Shown piece after piece: positions 47,226 through 57,970 of a stretch of DNA of 64,000 nucleotides. The first letter of the stretch is position 1; every line of letters starts with the position of its first letter. Below the pieces are notes generated by a model, which was given only the letters and a program-made list of their open reading frames with translations, was not told where the DNA came from and ran no database searches. The position numbers and the translations under genes were made by a program. Origin of the DNA: Tetraselmis striata (taxonomy: Eukaryota; Chlorophyta; Chlorodendrophyceae; Chlorodendrales; Chlorodendraceae); the NCBI GenBank assembly GCA_006384855.1, contig VCJN01002398.1:214501-278500 (forward strand), in the 5' to 3' direction.

Positions 47226-48103
47226 CTAGCAATGGAAATGCGGTTTGTGAAATCGACGGACATGAGTCGATTCAACTCTTATTTGCGGTCGAAAATGATA
47301 TGTTATGATCGTTGATTATGATTAATGCTGGCTGCACTACCCCGCAGATACAACCTGTATCACCAGTGCAAGATAGGAGCGCATCTTCTAGATAACCCCC
47401 CCCCCCCCCCCCCCCCCCCACGCCTGACTCCAAACTGCCTACATAGTGTCGCCTTGCTGAGTTCTGGTATACACATACATGCAGGTTGTGCATCAGAAGC
47501 CCGAGACATGCCTGTGGTGTGCAGACACAATACATGAGACGAGCAGTGGGTGCCAAATTATGAATACGGCAAGCATGCCGTACTGCGAGACAGGCGTGCC
47601 AAGGTGGAGCAGCATGACAACCATATGTATGTTGGGGGATTGCAGTAATTCCTGGAGGTGACCCCCACCAGCCCTTCGCTGCCGGACTCATCCTCGCTGT
47701 GTGCCGACTGCACGCAGCTGAGCGCATGGCAATAGGGTCCCCCCTTGGCACTGGTGATTGGCAGAGCAACGCGCCCTTTGGCAATAAAGATTGGCAGAGC
47801 AACGCGCCCTTTGCCATCCCTCTACAGTTTTCAGACTTGCTAGATCACGCCTCCGCCCTTGGCAATAAAGTCCGTGTAGCTGTCACCACCTTCACGCATG
47901 CCAGACATAGATAGCAGCAGGAATGCAATTGTAAGTGATGTTGAATTGATGCCCGCAAAATTTCAAACCACAATCTGCATTACATGCATTTATCGCACCT
48001 TCATACAAGCACACTTTATTGCAATTATATTTGGGGCTATTGATGGACCAGCCATCCATCCCTTTCCCATGTGCATTCCTGCGCTCTATGATTGCCTTGA
48101 CGC
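47226..48103. other. Non-genic stretch with C homopolymer and short tandem duplication
   Basis: No gene supported. It holds a C run at 47397-47419 and a tandem duplication of about 31 bp at 47752-47815 (unit containing GATTGGCAGAGCAACGCGCC). Confidence 0.55.
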
Positions 48104-48825
48104 AATCAACACGCATACATACTGACTGTTGCTGTGCCAGCGGTTGATTGCTTGTTAACGAAAGTTGCGGAGCGCGAGTCGTCCAGGCGCGGCGCCGGAC
48201 TTGTTTATTTTAGAAAGCGGCTGCGCCTACCTGATGCACACTCGCCAGCCAGACAGTACAGGTACCGTAGCTGCTCGTCCCCCAGCACCCTCCATCATGG
48301 TTTCCAAGTGTCCGATGAGGTTGTCGTCTCGCTGTATTTTACCTCGTTTGTACCCGACTCGACGCGTGCGCAGATGTTGAACCCAATACCATAGCCCCCC
48401 CCCCCCCCCCCCCCCCCCCCCCAGGATCTGACATGGGCACTGGCGTTCAAAACGCCTCCGTCGACGGTCCATGCAATACTCCCACGAGCCAGGGGGTGAA
48501 GTCCACCATGCAAGGTACAGCGAGTCGGCGGGTGGTTGACTTGACTGCGTAGAGGATTAGAATAGCACAGGCGTTGACCGCCCCGTGCTGCGTTACTTTT
48601 TGATGTTGCTCCTGCAGCTGAGGACATGGCAGTGATGCCAGCGTTGTCTTTGACGAGTGCTGGCCGCGCGACACTCAGATTCCTTAGGCTAGCTCGAGGT
48701 CTGCGAGGTTACGCCGCACTGGGAAGCCGCAGGTGAGTCGCTTTTGTTTTCGCACTTGTTCGATTACACAGCCACCGCCGCCACGACAAGCAATCAACAC
48801 GCATACTGACTGTTGTTGTGTCAGA
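48104..48825. repeat. Direct repeat pair bracketing about 650 bp
   Basis: The sequence CAATCAACACGCATA...CTGACTGTTG(C/T)TGTG(C/T)CAG occurs at about 48104-48141 and again at 48790-48824. The second copy lacks an internal CATA and lies immediately before the ORF at 48825. Both end in CAG after a T/G-rich stretch and so look like 3' splice sites. Between them lie a C run of 32 nt (48391-48422) and no recognised protein. Confidence 0.6.
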
Positions 48826-49450
48826 CCCCCGTCCAGTCCCTACGTTCGGCGGTAAGCCGATCGTATCGAGTGTTCAGCGCAATAAAATCGTGTCGCTGCC
48901 GCTGGCGGGCACCGCTGCGTCGCCAAAGCTCCACGGCTTGGTGGGCGTGCTGGCGCAGCAGCAGAAGAGGGCGGGCGGCATCATGAAGCACAACACCAAC
49001 GCGGTCAAGAACCTGGCCGCCATCACGCAAGCCGTCCCCGGCGACAACGTCGACGAGGGCAGTAGCCCGGAGCCCCCGGCCAAGAAGGCCAAGCAGCCCG
49101 CCAAGCCGGCGGCTGGAGGGCTGGCCCAGGGCCGGGGTGGTGCCGGGGCAAGGGCGGGCGGTGGGGCGCTCGGGTCGCGGGCCGGCCGCCGGGCCGCCGT
49201 AGCCGCTGCCGCCACCCGCGAGCCGTCAAAACCGGATGTAAATAATTTATTCCGCCCGCCCACTGCCGCGCGCCCGCTCACTGGCACTGCCGCGCGCGCG
49301 CTATCGCGGATTAGGCCAGAGCGTATCGAGATTGTCGGGCTTCAAGGGGCAGATGTAAAAATAGTCCGCGTTGGATGCAGCGTCGCGAAGACGTGTGATA
49401 TGCGCCTGATGCAGTTTATTACGAGTACGTCACGGAATGACTACAGATGA
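48825..49450 (+). CDS. Unrecognised Ala/Lys/Gly-rich protein segment
   Basis: An open GC-rich frame of about 208 residues following a 3'-splice-like CAG at 48824 and ending with TGA at 49448. It has PAKKAKQPAKPA, a nuclear-signal-like basic run, followed by a Gly/Ala/Arg-rich stretch and a C-terminal part with IRPERIEIVGLQGADVKI. No domain is recognised. No upstream exon joins it in a matching frame: the frame starting at ATG 48626 and ending at a GT donor at 48733 gives the wrong phase. It may be a terminal exon or a chance GC-rich ORF. Confidence 0.35.
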
Positions 49451-49498
49451 GTGTCATACTACTGGTAAGATTCCAAGATAAATACAGGGTATTATCGC

Positions 49499-50350
49499 AC
49501 TAAGCGGCGCTTCGCGCCGGGGACTTGTGGAGGTGCCCCTACCTCTTGGGTTGAGCGTGGTGCGGCCGTGCGGGATGCGGGCCGCTTTTACCCGGCTTGT
49601 ACAGTAGTGTTGATCTTGTAGTACTGTTGTTTCCGGGTAATAATGCTTTTAGCGTTAGATTTGTCAGTAATTTATTTTTCAAACGAGACGTATTATTTTG
49701 TAAAACAGATTAAAACAGCACTACAAGATGAGCAATACAGTACAAGCCGCCCACAGGCGGCCCGCATCCCGCACGAGGCCGCGCAGGTCGGGCCGGTCGT
49801 CAGGTCTACGGGGCGGGCACGGCGCGAATCGCCACGCCCGCCGCCTGTACCGGCACCGGACGCCGGACGCCGTCGTTCGACCGTCGCCCGTCCGTCGACG
49901 GACGCCGGGCCCCGGGTCGGTGGACTGCCCCCGCACCGCGGCGACCCCTTTTTACACCATCATGTTACAGCATATCCTCGGACCACCGTGTATATAGTCG
50001 CTGTATAAATATAGAGGGCGAGTCTCGCTTGCTGATTCAGCAATAAAAACGCGCTGCGGTACCGCGTTATTTTGGCGTTTTAGACGAATACATGACGTGC
50101 CTGGGCTAGAATACACGCGCATCCATTCAGAATCTTACCGTCGTCGGAGGTGTGCCTAGAAATCAAACGAGCACAGATCGAACGTATGACGGTTCATACG
50201 CGAAGACGCAGCACTGGAGGACGGACGGAGGACGGACGCCTAAAAATCCGTGATAGAACCGTATTGCAACCGGTATCGATTCTCACGTATTCCAGGCGAC
50301 TTCGGACGCGGCTCTCCTTTTCCTCCGCTCAACCCAAGAGGTAGGGGAAT
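49499..50350 (-). mobile_element. Helentron-like (Helitron2-type) non-autonomous element, copy A
   Basis: Read on the minus strand, the element begins ATTCCCCTACCTCTTGGG at 50350 and ends about 852 bp later near 49499. A 22-bp perfect inverted pair (CCCCTACCTCTTGGGTTGAG+CG at 49536-49557 and its complement at 50326-50347) is asymmetric. The 5' copy is terminal, while the 3' copy lies about 37 bp inside the end and is followed by the hairpin GGCGCGAAGCGCC and a terminal CTTAGT. This asymmetry plus a 3' hairpin is the design of Helentrons and their HINE derivatives. No Rep or helicase is encoded. Copy B at 60814-61937 shares both boundaries. Confidence 0.72.
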
Positions 50351-50739
50351 AATTACGAGACAGGCTGGGAGCCTAGTTTATACGTACCGAGAGAGCGCGC
50401 GCCCACTTCTAGAACTCCCGTCTCCCACCGCCACCCTTCTTAAAATCCTAAACCGCTTTTTCCACGGCCCGCTCTATCTTGCGGCGACAGCTATTACGTA
50501 CTAGTGTCCGAACCCTATCCCGTGCAGCAACAATGTGCCGAATGTGCCGACGCTAGAGCGGCGTCCCGAGGGCCCTAGTCCCCCGGCACGCCTTAAAGGC
50601 CATGAGCCGACGATTAATCGCACTAAGGAGAAACCGTTGCAGCGGCGGCCCTGCTAGGCCACGACGCATGGGCTTGGGAACATCCCCTACTCCGCGTGCC
50701 ACCGACCATATTGCATGGATAAATTGGCCGGCGCCGGTG
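50351..50739. other. Spacer between Helentron-like copy A and LINE fragment
   Basis: No supported feature; probably more LINE-derived sequence, since the minus-strand reading stays GC-rich, but no motif can be named. Confidence 0.35.
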
Positions 50740-51585
50740 TCTAGGGGTCCCCCCCCCCCCCTCCCGAGGAGCCGCCCTCTAAATGGAGGCCATCTAGACG
50801 GGCAAGCACCGCGAACGGATTAGCGGTGACGAAATCGTGGAACGGCTTCGGCCATTCAGACGGAGAGTCACCGTGGGCCAGTTTGGGAATGGACCTTGCA
50901 GAAATGCTTTCATGCAGGGAAGGTGGACATGCATCCTCACGGATGGCGCCCACATGGAAAGAAGAATGACAGTAGGGAAGTGATCGGAGATGTCCCAAGA
51001 GTAGTCCACCCATGCCGAGGGCGAGAGAGGGGGGGGGGGAGGGCCTATGATGGGAGGCCATGCGATGAAGTGGTCGACAACGCGGCAGTTGCGCCTCCGA
51101 CAAGTACCGCGTTTGCGCGCCGATATGTTCCGCGGCCACATGGGCTTACCGCCGGGAAGGCACCGCCAACGCCTGAGTAGAGCCGCCAACTCCCTTTCAT
51201 CCATGCCCCCCCCCCCCCCCCCCCCCTAACCACGACCATATCCCTCGGATAACTCGTACGAAGCCGCGCCAACTCTTCGCGTTGGTGGTCCCGATACGGT
51301 TTCCCATGTGAGCTAGTGGGCAAGAAATTGGCCGAGATTAGTATAGTTGCCGCGCAGTCACTGCAACCTCCCCCCACCTACCCGGACACATGTCCAACAT
51401 GGGTGGGGCGTGCCGATCGCCCGCGCCTGATATGGCGACCGGACTAACACGCAACACCCACATTCCGATCCAACGCGGTAACCGAACGAATTGTAGTCAT
51501 AGTACCCATTAAAACGCACTCGCATATCGGTCGCCCTAACACACACGACGTAGGGACTCCCTAGCGCCCCCGGCCAGGTGCCCAA
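50740..51585 (-). mobile_element. LINE apurinic-type endonuclease fragment
   Basis: Minus-strand reading in several frames gives the blocks GCCVLVRSPYQARAIGTP (about 51400-51470), TILISANFLPTSSHGKPYRD (about 51280-51345), YPRDMVVVRG (about 51230-51260) and WDISDHFPTVI (about 50965-51000). The last is the SDH signature of LINE endonucleases. The reading is interrupted by frame changes and by C/G runs at 51206 and 50751. It could be the 5' half of the same LINE family as the RT at 42230-45330. Confidence 0.6.
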
Positions 51586-52089
51586 CCGTCCAAGGGCAAA
51601 CCCCCGTCACTACGACGGCTGCACCCGGTGGCGCGCGGCTGCCCATATCGGGGCCAACCCTACCGGAGCTACGGTTATGTTATACCAGGCGTGAAAACTC
51701 GGTAATGCGGGAGACTAATCCTTACTCGTATCCTATGATTCTATCGAGTCTTATTTAATACGAATGGAAACCCGGCGGGCTGTAAGGATTATCGGGTCGG
51801 CAGTCTGACGGCATGGATTATTTGCCGGTAATTAACATGATGGAAACGATATTAAGGTGAACTGCGTGCCAGCGGGCCGTCTCAAGGTAATTAGTCGCTA
51901 CCTCTAGTGGCAGGTCGCACCGGGATGAAAGGTAATAAGGATTAACATAAACATTGAGGTTTTCTTGTATGTTGCGTCTAGCTCATGTAATCATTTGCTA
52001 GTGGCCTTGACTATAAACATTGAGGTCGTCACAGAGAGCCGCTTCCGCATGAACGCTGACTTTATCTAATCAAATATTCGTCTCGATAC
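51586..52089. other. Intergenic A/T-rich region upstream of RPI
   Basis: No gene recognised. The composition is more A/T-rich than the flanks, with several TAAGGATTA words. Confidence 0.45.
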
Positions 52090-52215
52090 TAGTGCTGGTC
52101 TACTGGTGTGAATTACAAAAAGGGCAGTTCCCCAGAATTAGAAAATCAACACAGCAAGCCGCCTAAAAGCGGCCCGCATCCCGCATAAGGCGGGATGGAT
52201 GCGTGATGCGCTGGT
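52090..52215 (-). repeat. Fragment related to the Helentron-like elements
   Basis: Shares with copy B the words CTACTGGTGTG, ATTACAAAAAGG and GCAAGCCGC followed by TAAAAG, and with copy A the GCGGCCCGCATCCCGCA stretch. It lacks the terminal inverted repeats. It lies about 300 bp upstream of the RPI start codon, within the likely promoter side. Confidence 0.55.
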
Positions 52216-52517
52216 CTACTGGTATGTACCTGCCCGTTAATATTTATGTTCGCGGAATAAGTCCGGGTTTAGATCGACGGACAGGTCTTTACCAGATCGT
52301 TGCCTCCGTGTCATTTCGATGCCGCTCAGGAGAATGCCGGCCGTCCGTTCCCTTATCCAATAGTCGCTACAGCATTGCTACCGCCCAGCCTGTTGATGCC
52401 GGTGGGGCGAGAACCACTCGCGCGCCATCATGCGGCGGCCGGCCCACACTTTCGCGCAGCAGCAACCAGCACCGCCAGCACGCCTACCGCGACCCAAGCC
52501 CCGCGGGCTTTTCCCCG

Positions 52518-53375
52518 ATGGCCTCTCTCACCGTCACCGCCCCGGCGCGCGTCGCACTGCGGCTGAGACCCGCCGGCGCCGCCCGCCTGGGCCGGGCCGT
52601 CGCCGCCGGCCGCCGGCCAGCTGCCCGGTCCTTCGCGGCGCGCGCTCTGTCGCAAGATGAGCTCAAGCAGATGGTGGGCTACAAGTCGGTGGACGACTAC
52701 GTGACCAGCGGCATGGTGGTCGGCCTCGGGACGGGATCCACCGCCTACTTCGCAGTGGAGCGGCTGGGGCAGAAGCTATCCAGCGGCGAGCTGAAGGATA
52801 TCGTGGCCATCCCCACCAGCGTGCGCACCAAGGAGCAGGCGGAGTCCCTGGGCATCCCGCTCGTCACGCTAGACACCCACTCCAAGCTGGACGTGGCCAT
52901 CGACGGCGCGGACGAGGTGGACCCCGCGCTGAACTTGGTCAAGGGCGGCGGCGGCGCGCTGCTGCGTGAGAAGATGGTGGAGATCATGGCGGACAAGTTC
53001 ATCGTTATTGTGGACGAGTCCAAGCTGTGCGACGGCCTGGGCCCAGGCTTCCCTCTCCCGGTTGAAATCACCCCCTTCTGCCACGAGCACACGCTGCGGC
53101 AGGTGGGTGCGCTGCCCTCCCTTGCTGGCTGCACCCCCAAACTGCGTATGGGTAGCGCCGCAACCGGCTCCAAGCCCGACGGCGATGAGATCGCCGTCAC
53201 CGACAACGGCAACTACATCGTCGACCTCTTCTTTGAGACGCCCATTGCCGACCCCGTCAAGGCGGCGGAGGAGCTAAAGTCCCTGTGCGGCGTGGTGGAC
53301 CACGGTCTGTTCTGCGGCATGAGCACCGCGGTCATCATCGCGGGCAGCGATGGCATCTACGTCAAGACTCCCTAA
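52518..53375 (+). CDS. RPI: Ribose-5-phosphate isomerase A, plastid-targeted, 285 aa
   Basis: Interconverts ribose-5-phosphate and ribulose-5-phosphate in the Calvin cycle and oxidative pentose phosphate pathway. A single exon with no break; ATG at 52518 and TAA at 53373. Residues 1-45 are rich in Ala/Arg/Ser with few acidic residues, as in a chloroplast transit peptide, which supports this start. Mature protein motifs are GLGTGST (69-75), DGADEVD (129-135), KGGGGALLREK (142-152) and SKLCDGLG...FPLPVEI (168-184). D129, D132, K142 and E151 keep the exact spacing of the E. coli RpiA catalytic D81, D84, K94 and E103. The C-terminus ends YVKTP, as expected for plants and algae. The absence of introns is unusual beside the intron-dense genes of this window. 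The frame is open upstream to 52203, but that part reads like non-coding sequence. Confidence 0.96.
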   Translation: MASLTVTAPARVALRLRPAGAARLGRAVAAGRRPAARSFAARALSQDELKQMVGYKSVDDYVTSGMVVGLGTGSTAYFAVERLGQKLSSGELKDIVAIPTSVRTKEQAESLGIPLVTLDTHSKLDVAIDGADEVDPALNLVKGGGGALLREKMVEIMADKFIVIVDESKLCDGLGPGFPLPVEITPFCHEHTLRQVGALPSLAGCTPKLRMGSAATGSKPDGDEIAVTDNGNYIVDLFFETPIADPVKAAEELKSLCGVVDHGLFCGMSTAVIIAGSDGIYVKTP

Positions 53376-53506
53376 GCGCTGCGCTCCACCCTCCCAGCTG
53401 GTGCTACTCATCCGTGTGCTTTCAATCTTTCACTCCTACAGCACGCGCTGCGCGCCACATCCTACTGCATCATGCAAATGGGGCGAGGTGAACATCATTG
53501 GCAATC

Positions 53507-53508
<2 letters not shown>

Positions 53509-53562
<54 letters not shown>
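53509..53562 (+). repeat. GT dinucleotide microsatellite
   Basis: About 27 GT units starting 133 bp after the RPI stop, followed by a G run at 53582-53600. A second GT array of about 17 units lies at 53775-53808. Confidence 0.97.
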
Positions 53563-53564
<2 letters not shown>

Positions 53565-53773
53565 ATCAGCAGGAGGGAGGTGGGGGGGGGGGGGGGGGGC
53601 TCCTCCCGCCCTGCCAGGGCAATTGCATTGATGGGTGAGGGCAGTCAAGCTGCATACGATGGAAGCGCAGACCTGTGGCTTGTCGACACTGGTGCCGCAT
53701 CCTGGGCAATTGCGTGCAAGCACTTCCTTTCTGTGCCACATCAATGACACGGAGAGAGACAGACCGACAGAGG

Positions 53774-53774
<1 letters not shown>

Positions 53775-53808
<34 letters not shown>
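53775..53808 (+). repeat. Second GT dinucleotide microsatellite
   Basis: About 17 TG/GT units downstream of RPI, separated by about 210 bp from the first array. Confidence 0.95.
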
Positions 53809-53810
<2 letters not shown>

Positions 53811-55150
53811 ACTCTGACTCATGATGGCATTGACTCCGAGATGGGCTCTGACGTACGAGGCACTTGCGCCCGGCCCTCCGCCACCGTACCACAGTATTGC
53901 CTCCGCACCCATTTCCTCCCTCCTCTTGTTGACATAGAGGTGTGTGTTGACATCAGTGTTGGTTCACTAATGCTTATGTACAATGTAGCTAGGGTATATC
54001 TTAGTACTTTATTACATATCCTCACTGATTGTCCGCACTAGCACTACGTGCGCGCACCAGGCACCGCAACGCCTGCCTAGATGCGTGCGGCGCCCAGGCG
54101 GTCCTGGTCACTTCTCTGTAACCAGCCACTCTCCGTGCTTCACGCTCCCTCCCACAGTGCCCGGCTCGCGCTGGGGCCCGCGCATCGCGGGTTGGGTAGG
54201 GACGCTGCGCACAATAGTGTGCCTGTTTTCGAACAATCAGCGCGTCGAACTGTTGCATCACACCATACGTATATTGTATATGCCACTCAAGGTATATCGC
54301 TAAGTAATTCATGACAGCCAACGGTGGGGAGTAGATGGCGGGTGGGATGATGCCCGGTCAATACAGTAGAGGTTATGACTTGGATAGTATACCCCTCCAC
54401 AGAAGTCTTAGGCCCCTTTTTGCCAAATCCGGCCTAAGGGCATGTGAATGTAGAGTTTATGACTTGAAACCCTGGAACTGTAGATATATATTAGTCAGCC
54501 TTAGCATCATAGATTTAGCCAGGCAGACAAGGCACTGTGTGTTGTCCGATTCGAGATGTCCCCTGTATTATGGGTTTATACCTTGCCCGCTCAGGATTGA
54601 CAGCCTGATGGATTGCAGTTAGTCCGCAATCTGACCATTGCCAGGCAGCCAACTTCCCATCAACAGCTGGAAGCCCTCTATCGAAAGCATCAAGCAGTCT
54701 GTCGCGTATCGGACTCATCATAGGGTAAAGTCAAACCCTAATACCGTAACAATTGTCCTACACGAGTCTTCCGGGCGCCACAGTTAGCGGGTCCCAAGAA
54801 TCCCCATAACACAAGGGTTGGGGCGTAGGACATGCTGCCGCGAGACCATGGATGGCTGCGGTTGGGTCAGGAAATATCTTAGGAAAGGTGCTAGGGTGGG
54901 ACGGGGCATGCGAGCGTGAGCCACTGCACGGTGGGTATTGATACCATTGCGACTACAGAGCTGCCTCGCTGAGCAATCCTAACTTCAAATACACGTAGTT
55001 GTTCATAGCGGCTCAGGGATTGCTCAATTTCTCAAAAAACAAACGGACATTTGCTTAAAAGTTCCACATACGGCATGCATGTCCCGCACTCGGCAGAACA
55101 CGCAAAGTAAGTCCTCTAGCAAAGTTGACAACCGAGGCCATGAGGGCCCG
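53809..55150. other. Intergenic / repeat-derived region
   Basis: No gene supported. The minus strand near 54515-54720 has a short open frame without recognised motifs. It may be the far end of the tyrosine-recombinase relic that follows. Confidence 0.35.
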
Positions 55151-56062
55151 GAAGTCCTACTGATACTTCGAGGGGGGGGGGGGGGGGGGGGGGGCAGACA
55201 CAATCAACTCAGCCCGCTCGACGAAGTTGTAAGCGACATCAGCAGGCAACAGGACTCGCAAAGAGGCAGCCTCCATGCGGCGTTGTCTCAACAACATGCC
55301 ACGACGCGCGGCAGTGAGGTGCCTGCTATCCTTAGCGATGGGGTCGATACTATGCAACTCGAAGAGCGTGTTGATTGCCGATAGGTAAGGGTGCAATGAC
55401 TTAGCCCCAATGTTATGGCCCCGCTCACCAATCCAAGCGACATACCGGACGACAATGGCAGTGGTCGCCTCCAGCGGACCGATGTTCTCAGAGTCGTGGA
55501 AAAACTCCCGACCGCGAGCTGAGACAGCTTGCCAGCATAGCTCTTGAGCGTCTGAGCGGTGAGGGAGCTGGAGAGTAGGTCGAGGGCTCGCTGTCCCAAC
55601 TCGTTTGAACGCTTCTTGTAGACGGGACCGGACGGAGCGAAGCACCCCAGGGACGACCGCTTCGCGCTTGTCAATTATGTAGGTACGACGCTAGACTGAC
55701 GGAACAACATAGGGTCGGCTCATTTCAACAAAATACTTGGCCGCGGCGGTTAAATTGCTGGCGGTTCGGCGGGAATTGCTGAACGGGTAAGTCAGGGCAC
55801 CAATACGGGTTTGCGAGGCAAGGTTCAGGTAGGAGGGCCGCCCCGCGCGCCCGTCGCGCTCGTAGCGCATGTCCTGCGCATAACGTACACGCGCGAAAGA
55901 GAACGTACACGTTGCGAGCCAGTTGTAACACGCAGTGTAACAACCGACGGACGCAATGATGATATGGTACGGGAGGCGGGTTGTTATTGAGCCCCCATGT
56001 GCAGGCGTGCGGATGGTTGAGCCGCACTCGACTGTGGCTGTAAGAAGCGCCGCACCGAACAA
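55150..56062 (-). mobile_element. Second tyrosine-recombinase retrotransposon relic (broken), DIRS/PAT-like
   Basis: On the minus strand, about 55640-55200 encodes the N-terminal core-binding part of a tyrosine recombinase with VVRYVAWIGERG, then AKSLHPYLSAINTLFELH, then a basic helix. This is the same family of domain as in the relic at 27970-29080. Upstream on the minus strand (about 56060-55690) lies a reading stretch that may be the end of the RNase H region. A G run lies at 55172-55194. The element is fragmentary, lacks the catalytic C-terminal part here, and is inactive. It has several breaks and truncated ends. Confidence 0.65.
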
Positions 56063-56508
56063 GATCTAAATGAGCTCATTGGAATGGGGAGATCCTATCC
56101 GTACCAGGGCGCTCATCCCGCCGGTGAGCTGCCATGGTTCGTTTTTGGCCGGGATTTAAAGGTGACCCCGCAAGGCGTCAGCAGCTCCGACCCCACTACG
56201 CCGTCATTCGTGCTCACCTTCTCGGCCACGCCCTCGACCTCCACCACGCCCACGCCCGCGCCCGCATCCAACAGACGCTGCCGCCATCCGAGCAGTCACA
56301 TCGCTCCCCGCGGTAACCCGTACCGTAGTGCGAAAACTGCCCGAAGATGTTATATCCAAAATGCCGTTTTCCGCCCACTCAGTTGCACGCGTGCGGGTGC
56401 GGCACAGCGCCATGTACATGCCAACCCACTCGTCACCCTGCCACTTTCTTAGTCACATGCACTCACCGCCCCGCAACCAACCGAAGCACCGGCCCCCGCA
56501 GGGGTGCA

Positions 56509-57577
56509 ATGGACCCAAAACGGGACTTTCGGCTGCCTGGTGCGGCTGCTCTGACCTCAGAGGCCAAGCAGTTCGGCATCACCGTGGCCACCCTCAAGAA
56601 CATGTACAGTGCGCGCACGCCCACCCACCCACATCCCTCAACTTCGCACCTATGCCGCTGCTTTACTCCGCCAAGGAAAGTGTCTTTAACGGTCAGGGGA
56701 CCTAGCCACGTGTATTAGGCAATTTTCTGCCTAGTAGATTCTCTCCTAGTGTGTTTTACAGTCCCCTAGTCCGGTTTTCGTGGATGGGTATTTCTGTTGT
56801 AATGTGCGAGTGGGAGGATGGCACCGGCGGGGGCGTGGCACCCACCCGCAGCCAACCCGGCCGCGCAGCCAGAACTAAACCTCGCTACCCTAACCACGAC
56901 GGCACCAGGTTCCTGGACCTCTCGTTGGATGAGGACTAGGGCGTGGGGGGTAGTGGGTCGGAGTGGGAGTACGAGGGGAGCGACGAGGAGGACGATTTGG
57001 AGCTGTCCCCGACTACCGGGCGCGTCCTGACGGCCCCGGAGCGTCTCGCCAAGCACGGCACCGTCGAATGCGGTGCCGCTTAATGCTTGCCCTGCCTCGC
57101 CGAGGCGGAGGCCTTCATCATCACGGACGTCGATGGCGGGCAGCCCACCGGCCTTCTCTACAAGTGAGCGCCGCAACGTGCCTGTGCGATGGCGGTGGGG
57201 TTGGGTGGTTGATAATTACAATTAACTAGAAATACCAGTCGTACTGTCTACATGCTATTCTAAACTTTTCTGTTGCCGCTCCCGGCCCGCCCTTCAGGAT
57301 ACCGGCCGGCACGCTCTGCCGGCCGTGCAAGCAGAACGCCGGCAGCCACCCGCGCTCTTCCACCCCAAGCGCAAGGCAGCCAGACGGTCGGAAGCCCTGG
57401 CGTGCCGATGGGACGGTAGGCAAGTACGGCGGTATTAGCAACACGGTGTCACCCAGCATGCTTAGGGTTGCCGGCATGCTTAAAGATGCCCAGGCCCGCC
57501 TTGAGAGAGAGCATCGGAAGAGAGTGCGTGAGAGAAAGAAGGTGCTCGCTGACAGGAAGGCGGCGGCCAGGCGCTAG
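56509..57577 (+). pseudogene. Degraded gene-like unit with Cys-pair motifs (unrecognised)
   Basis: An exon-like segment at 56509-56610 (MDPKRDFRLPGAAALTSEA, then KQFGITVATLKNMY) is followed by a longer segment at about 56810-57165 with YPNHDGTRFLDLSLDED, an acidic GSDEEDDLELSPTTGRVL and a Cys block (VECGAA, CLPC). After a probable GT-AG intron, about 57299-57577 gives IPAGTLCRPCKQNAGSHPRS and a basic coiled tail, LEREHRKRVRERKKVLADRK, ending at TAG 57575. The C..C ... C..C spacing suggests a zinc-binding site. One TAG (56937) and one TAA (57080) interrupt the otherwise even reading of the middle segment. Both could be C-to-T changes of Gln codons, or hidden splice sites. Function unknown. Confidence 0.4.
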
Positions 57578-57711
57578 TCGCGCGCTGTAATATTTCACTA
57601 CATCTCTCAAACTTTGGATCGCGATTGTCATGAAAAAGCTATTACCATGTTTCTAAGGGGGGGAATGGCTGCGGTGCTGCGTCTCCCGTGGGCGCAGCCC
57701 GCTTGGTGCCC

Positions 57712-57734
57712 GGGGGGGGGGGGGGGGGGGGGGG
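57712..57734 (+). repeat. G homopolymer
   Basis: Pure G run of about 23 nt between two unrecognised gene-like units. Confidence 0.92.
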
Positions 57735-57970
57735 GCTTCTACGTGGGCGTAGCGCGCTTCTTGCCCTGTGGGCCAGGATGCTTCGGCCGCTCTAGTGTGG
57801 GCAGCTCATGTTGGTGGCTTTCATGAATTTTCATGTGGCCAAGGACCTGCCCCTACCCTGAACTTTGGGTGCCCAGCAGCGCCCCTCCGGTAGGTAGTTT
57901 TTTTGACGGACACGCTGAGCAAGTGAGCGTGCTCACACCTGTGGCAATCACAGTTCAGCAGGTCGCCATA

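Noticed and set aside
47002-47308. Proteins encoded by the 30-bp minisatellite
   Set aside because: Open frames exist on both strands only because the unit is a multiple of three and GC-rich; there is no conserved flanking sequence.
48000-48080. PIF/Harbinger transposase motif (FGAIDGPAI)
   Set aside because: Only a nine-residue resemblance, without the surrounding DDE catalytic pattern or terminal repeats.
48626-48732. First exon (MAVMPALSLTSAGRATLRFL...) joined to the ORF at 48825
   Set aside because: There is a good GT donor at 48733 and a CAG acceptor at 48824, but the phases do not match the long downstream frame, so the join is not supported.
52203-52517. Extended N-terminus of RPI from the upstream open frame
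   Set aside because: The frame is open, but the sequence there is not transit-peptide-like at its start and overlaps promoter-side repeat DNA. The ATG at 52518 gives a typical plastid presequence length.
53660-53750. Aspartic protease motif (LWLVDTGAAS) of a retroelement
   Set aside because: It is a short isolated frame between two GT arrays with no neighbouring protease or gag similarity; most likely chance.
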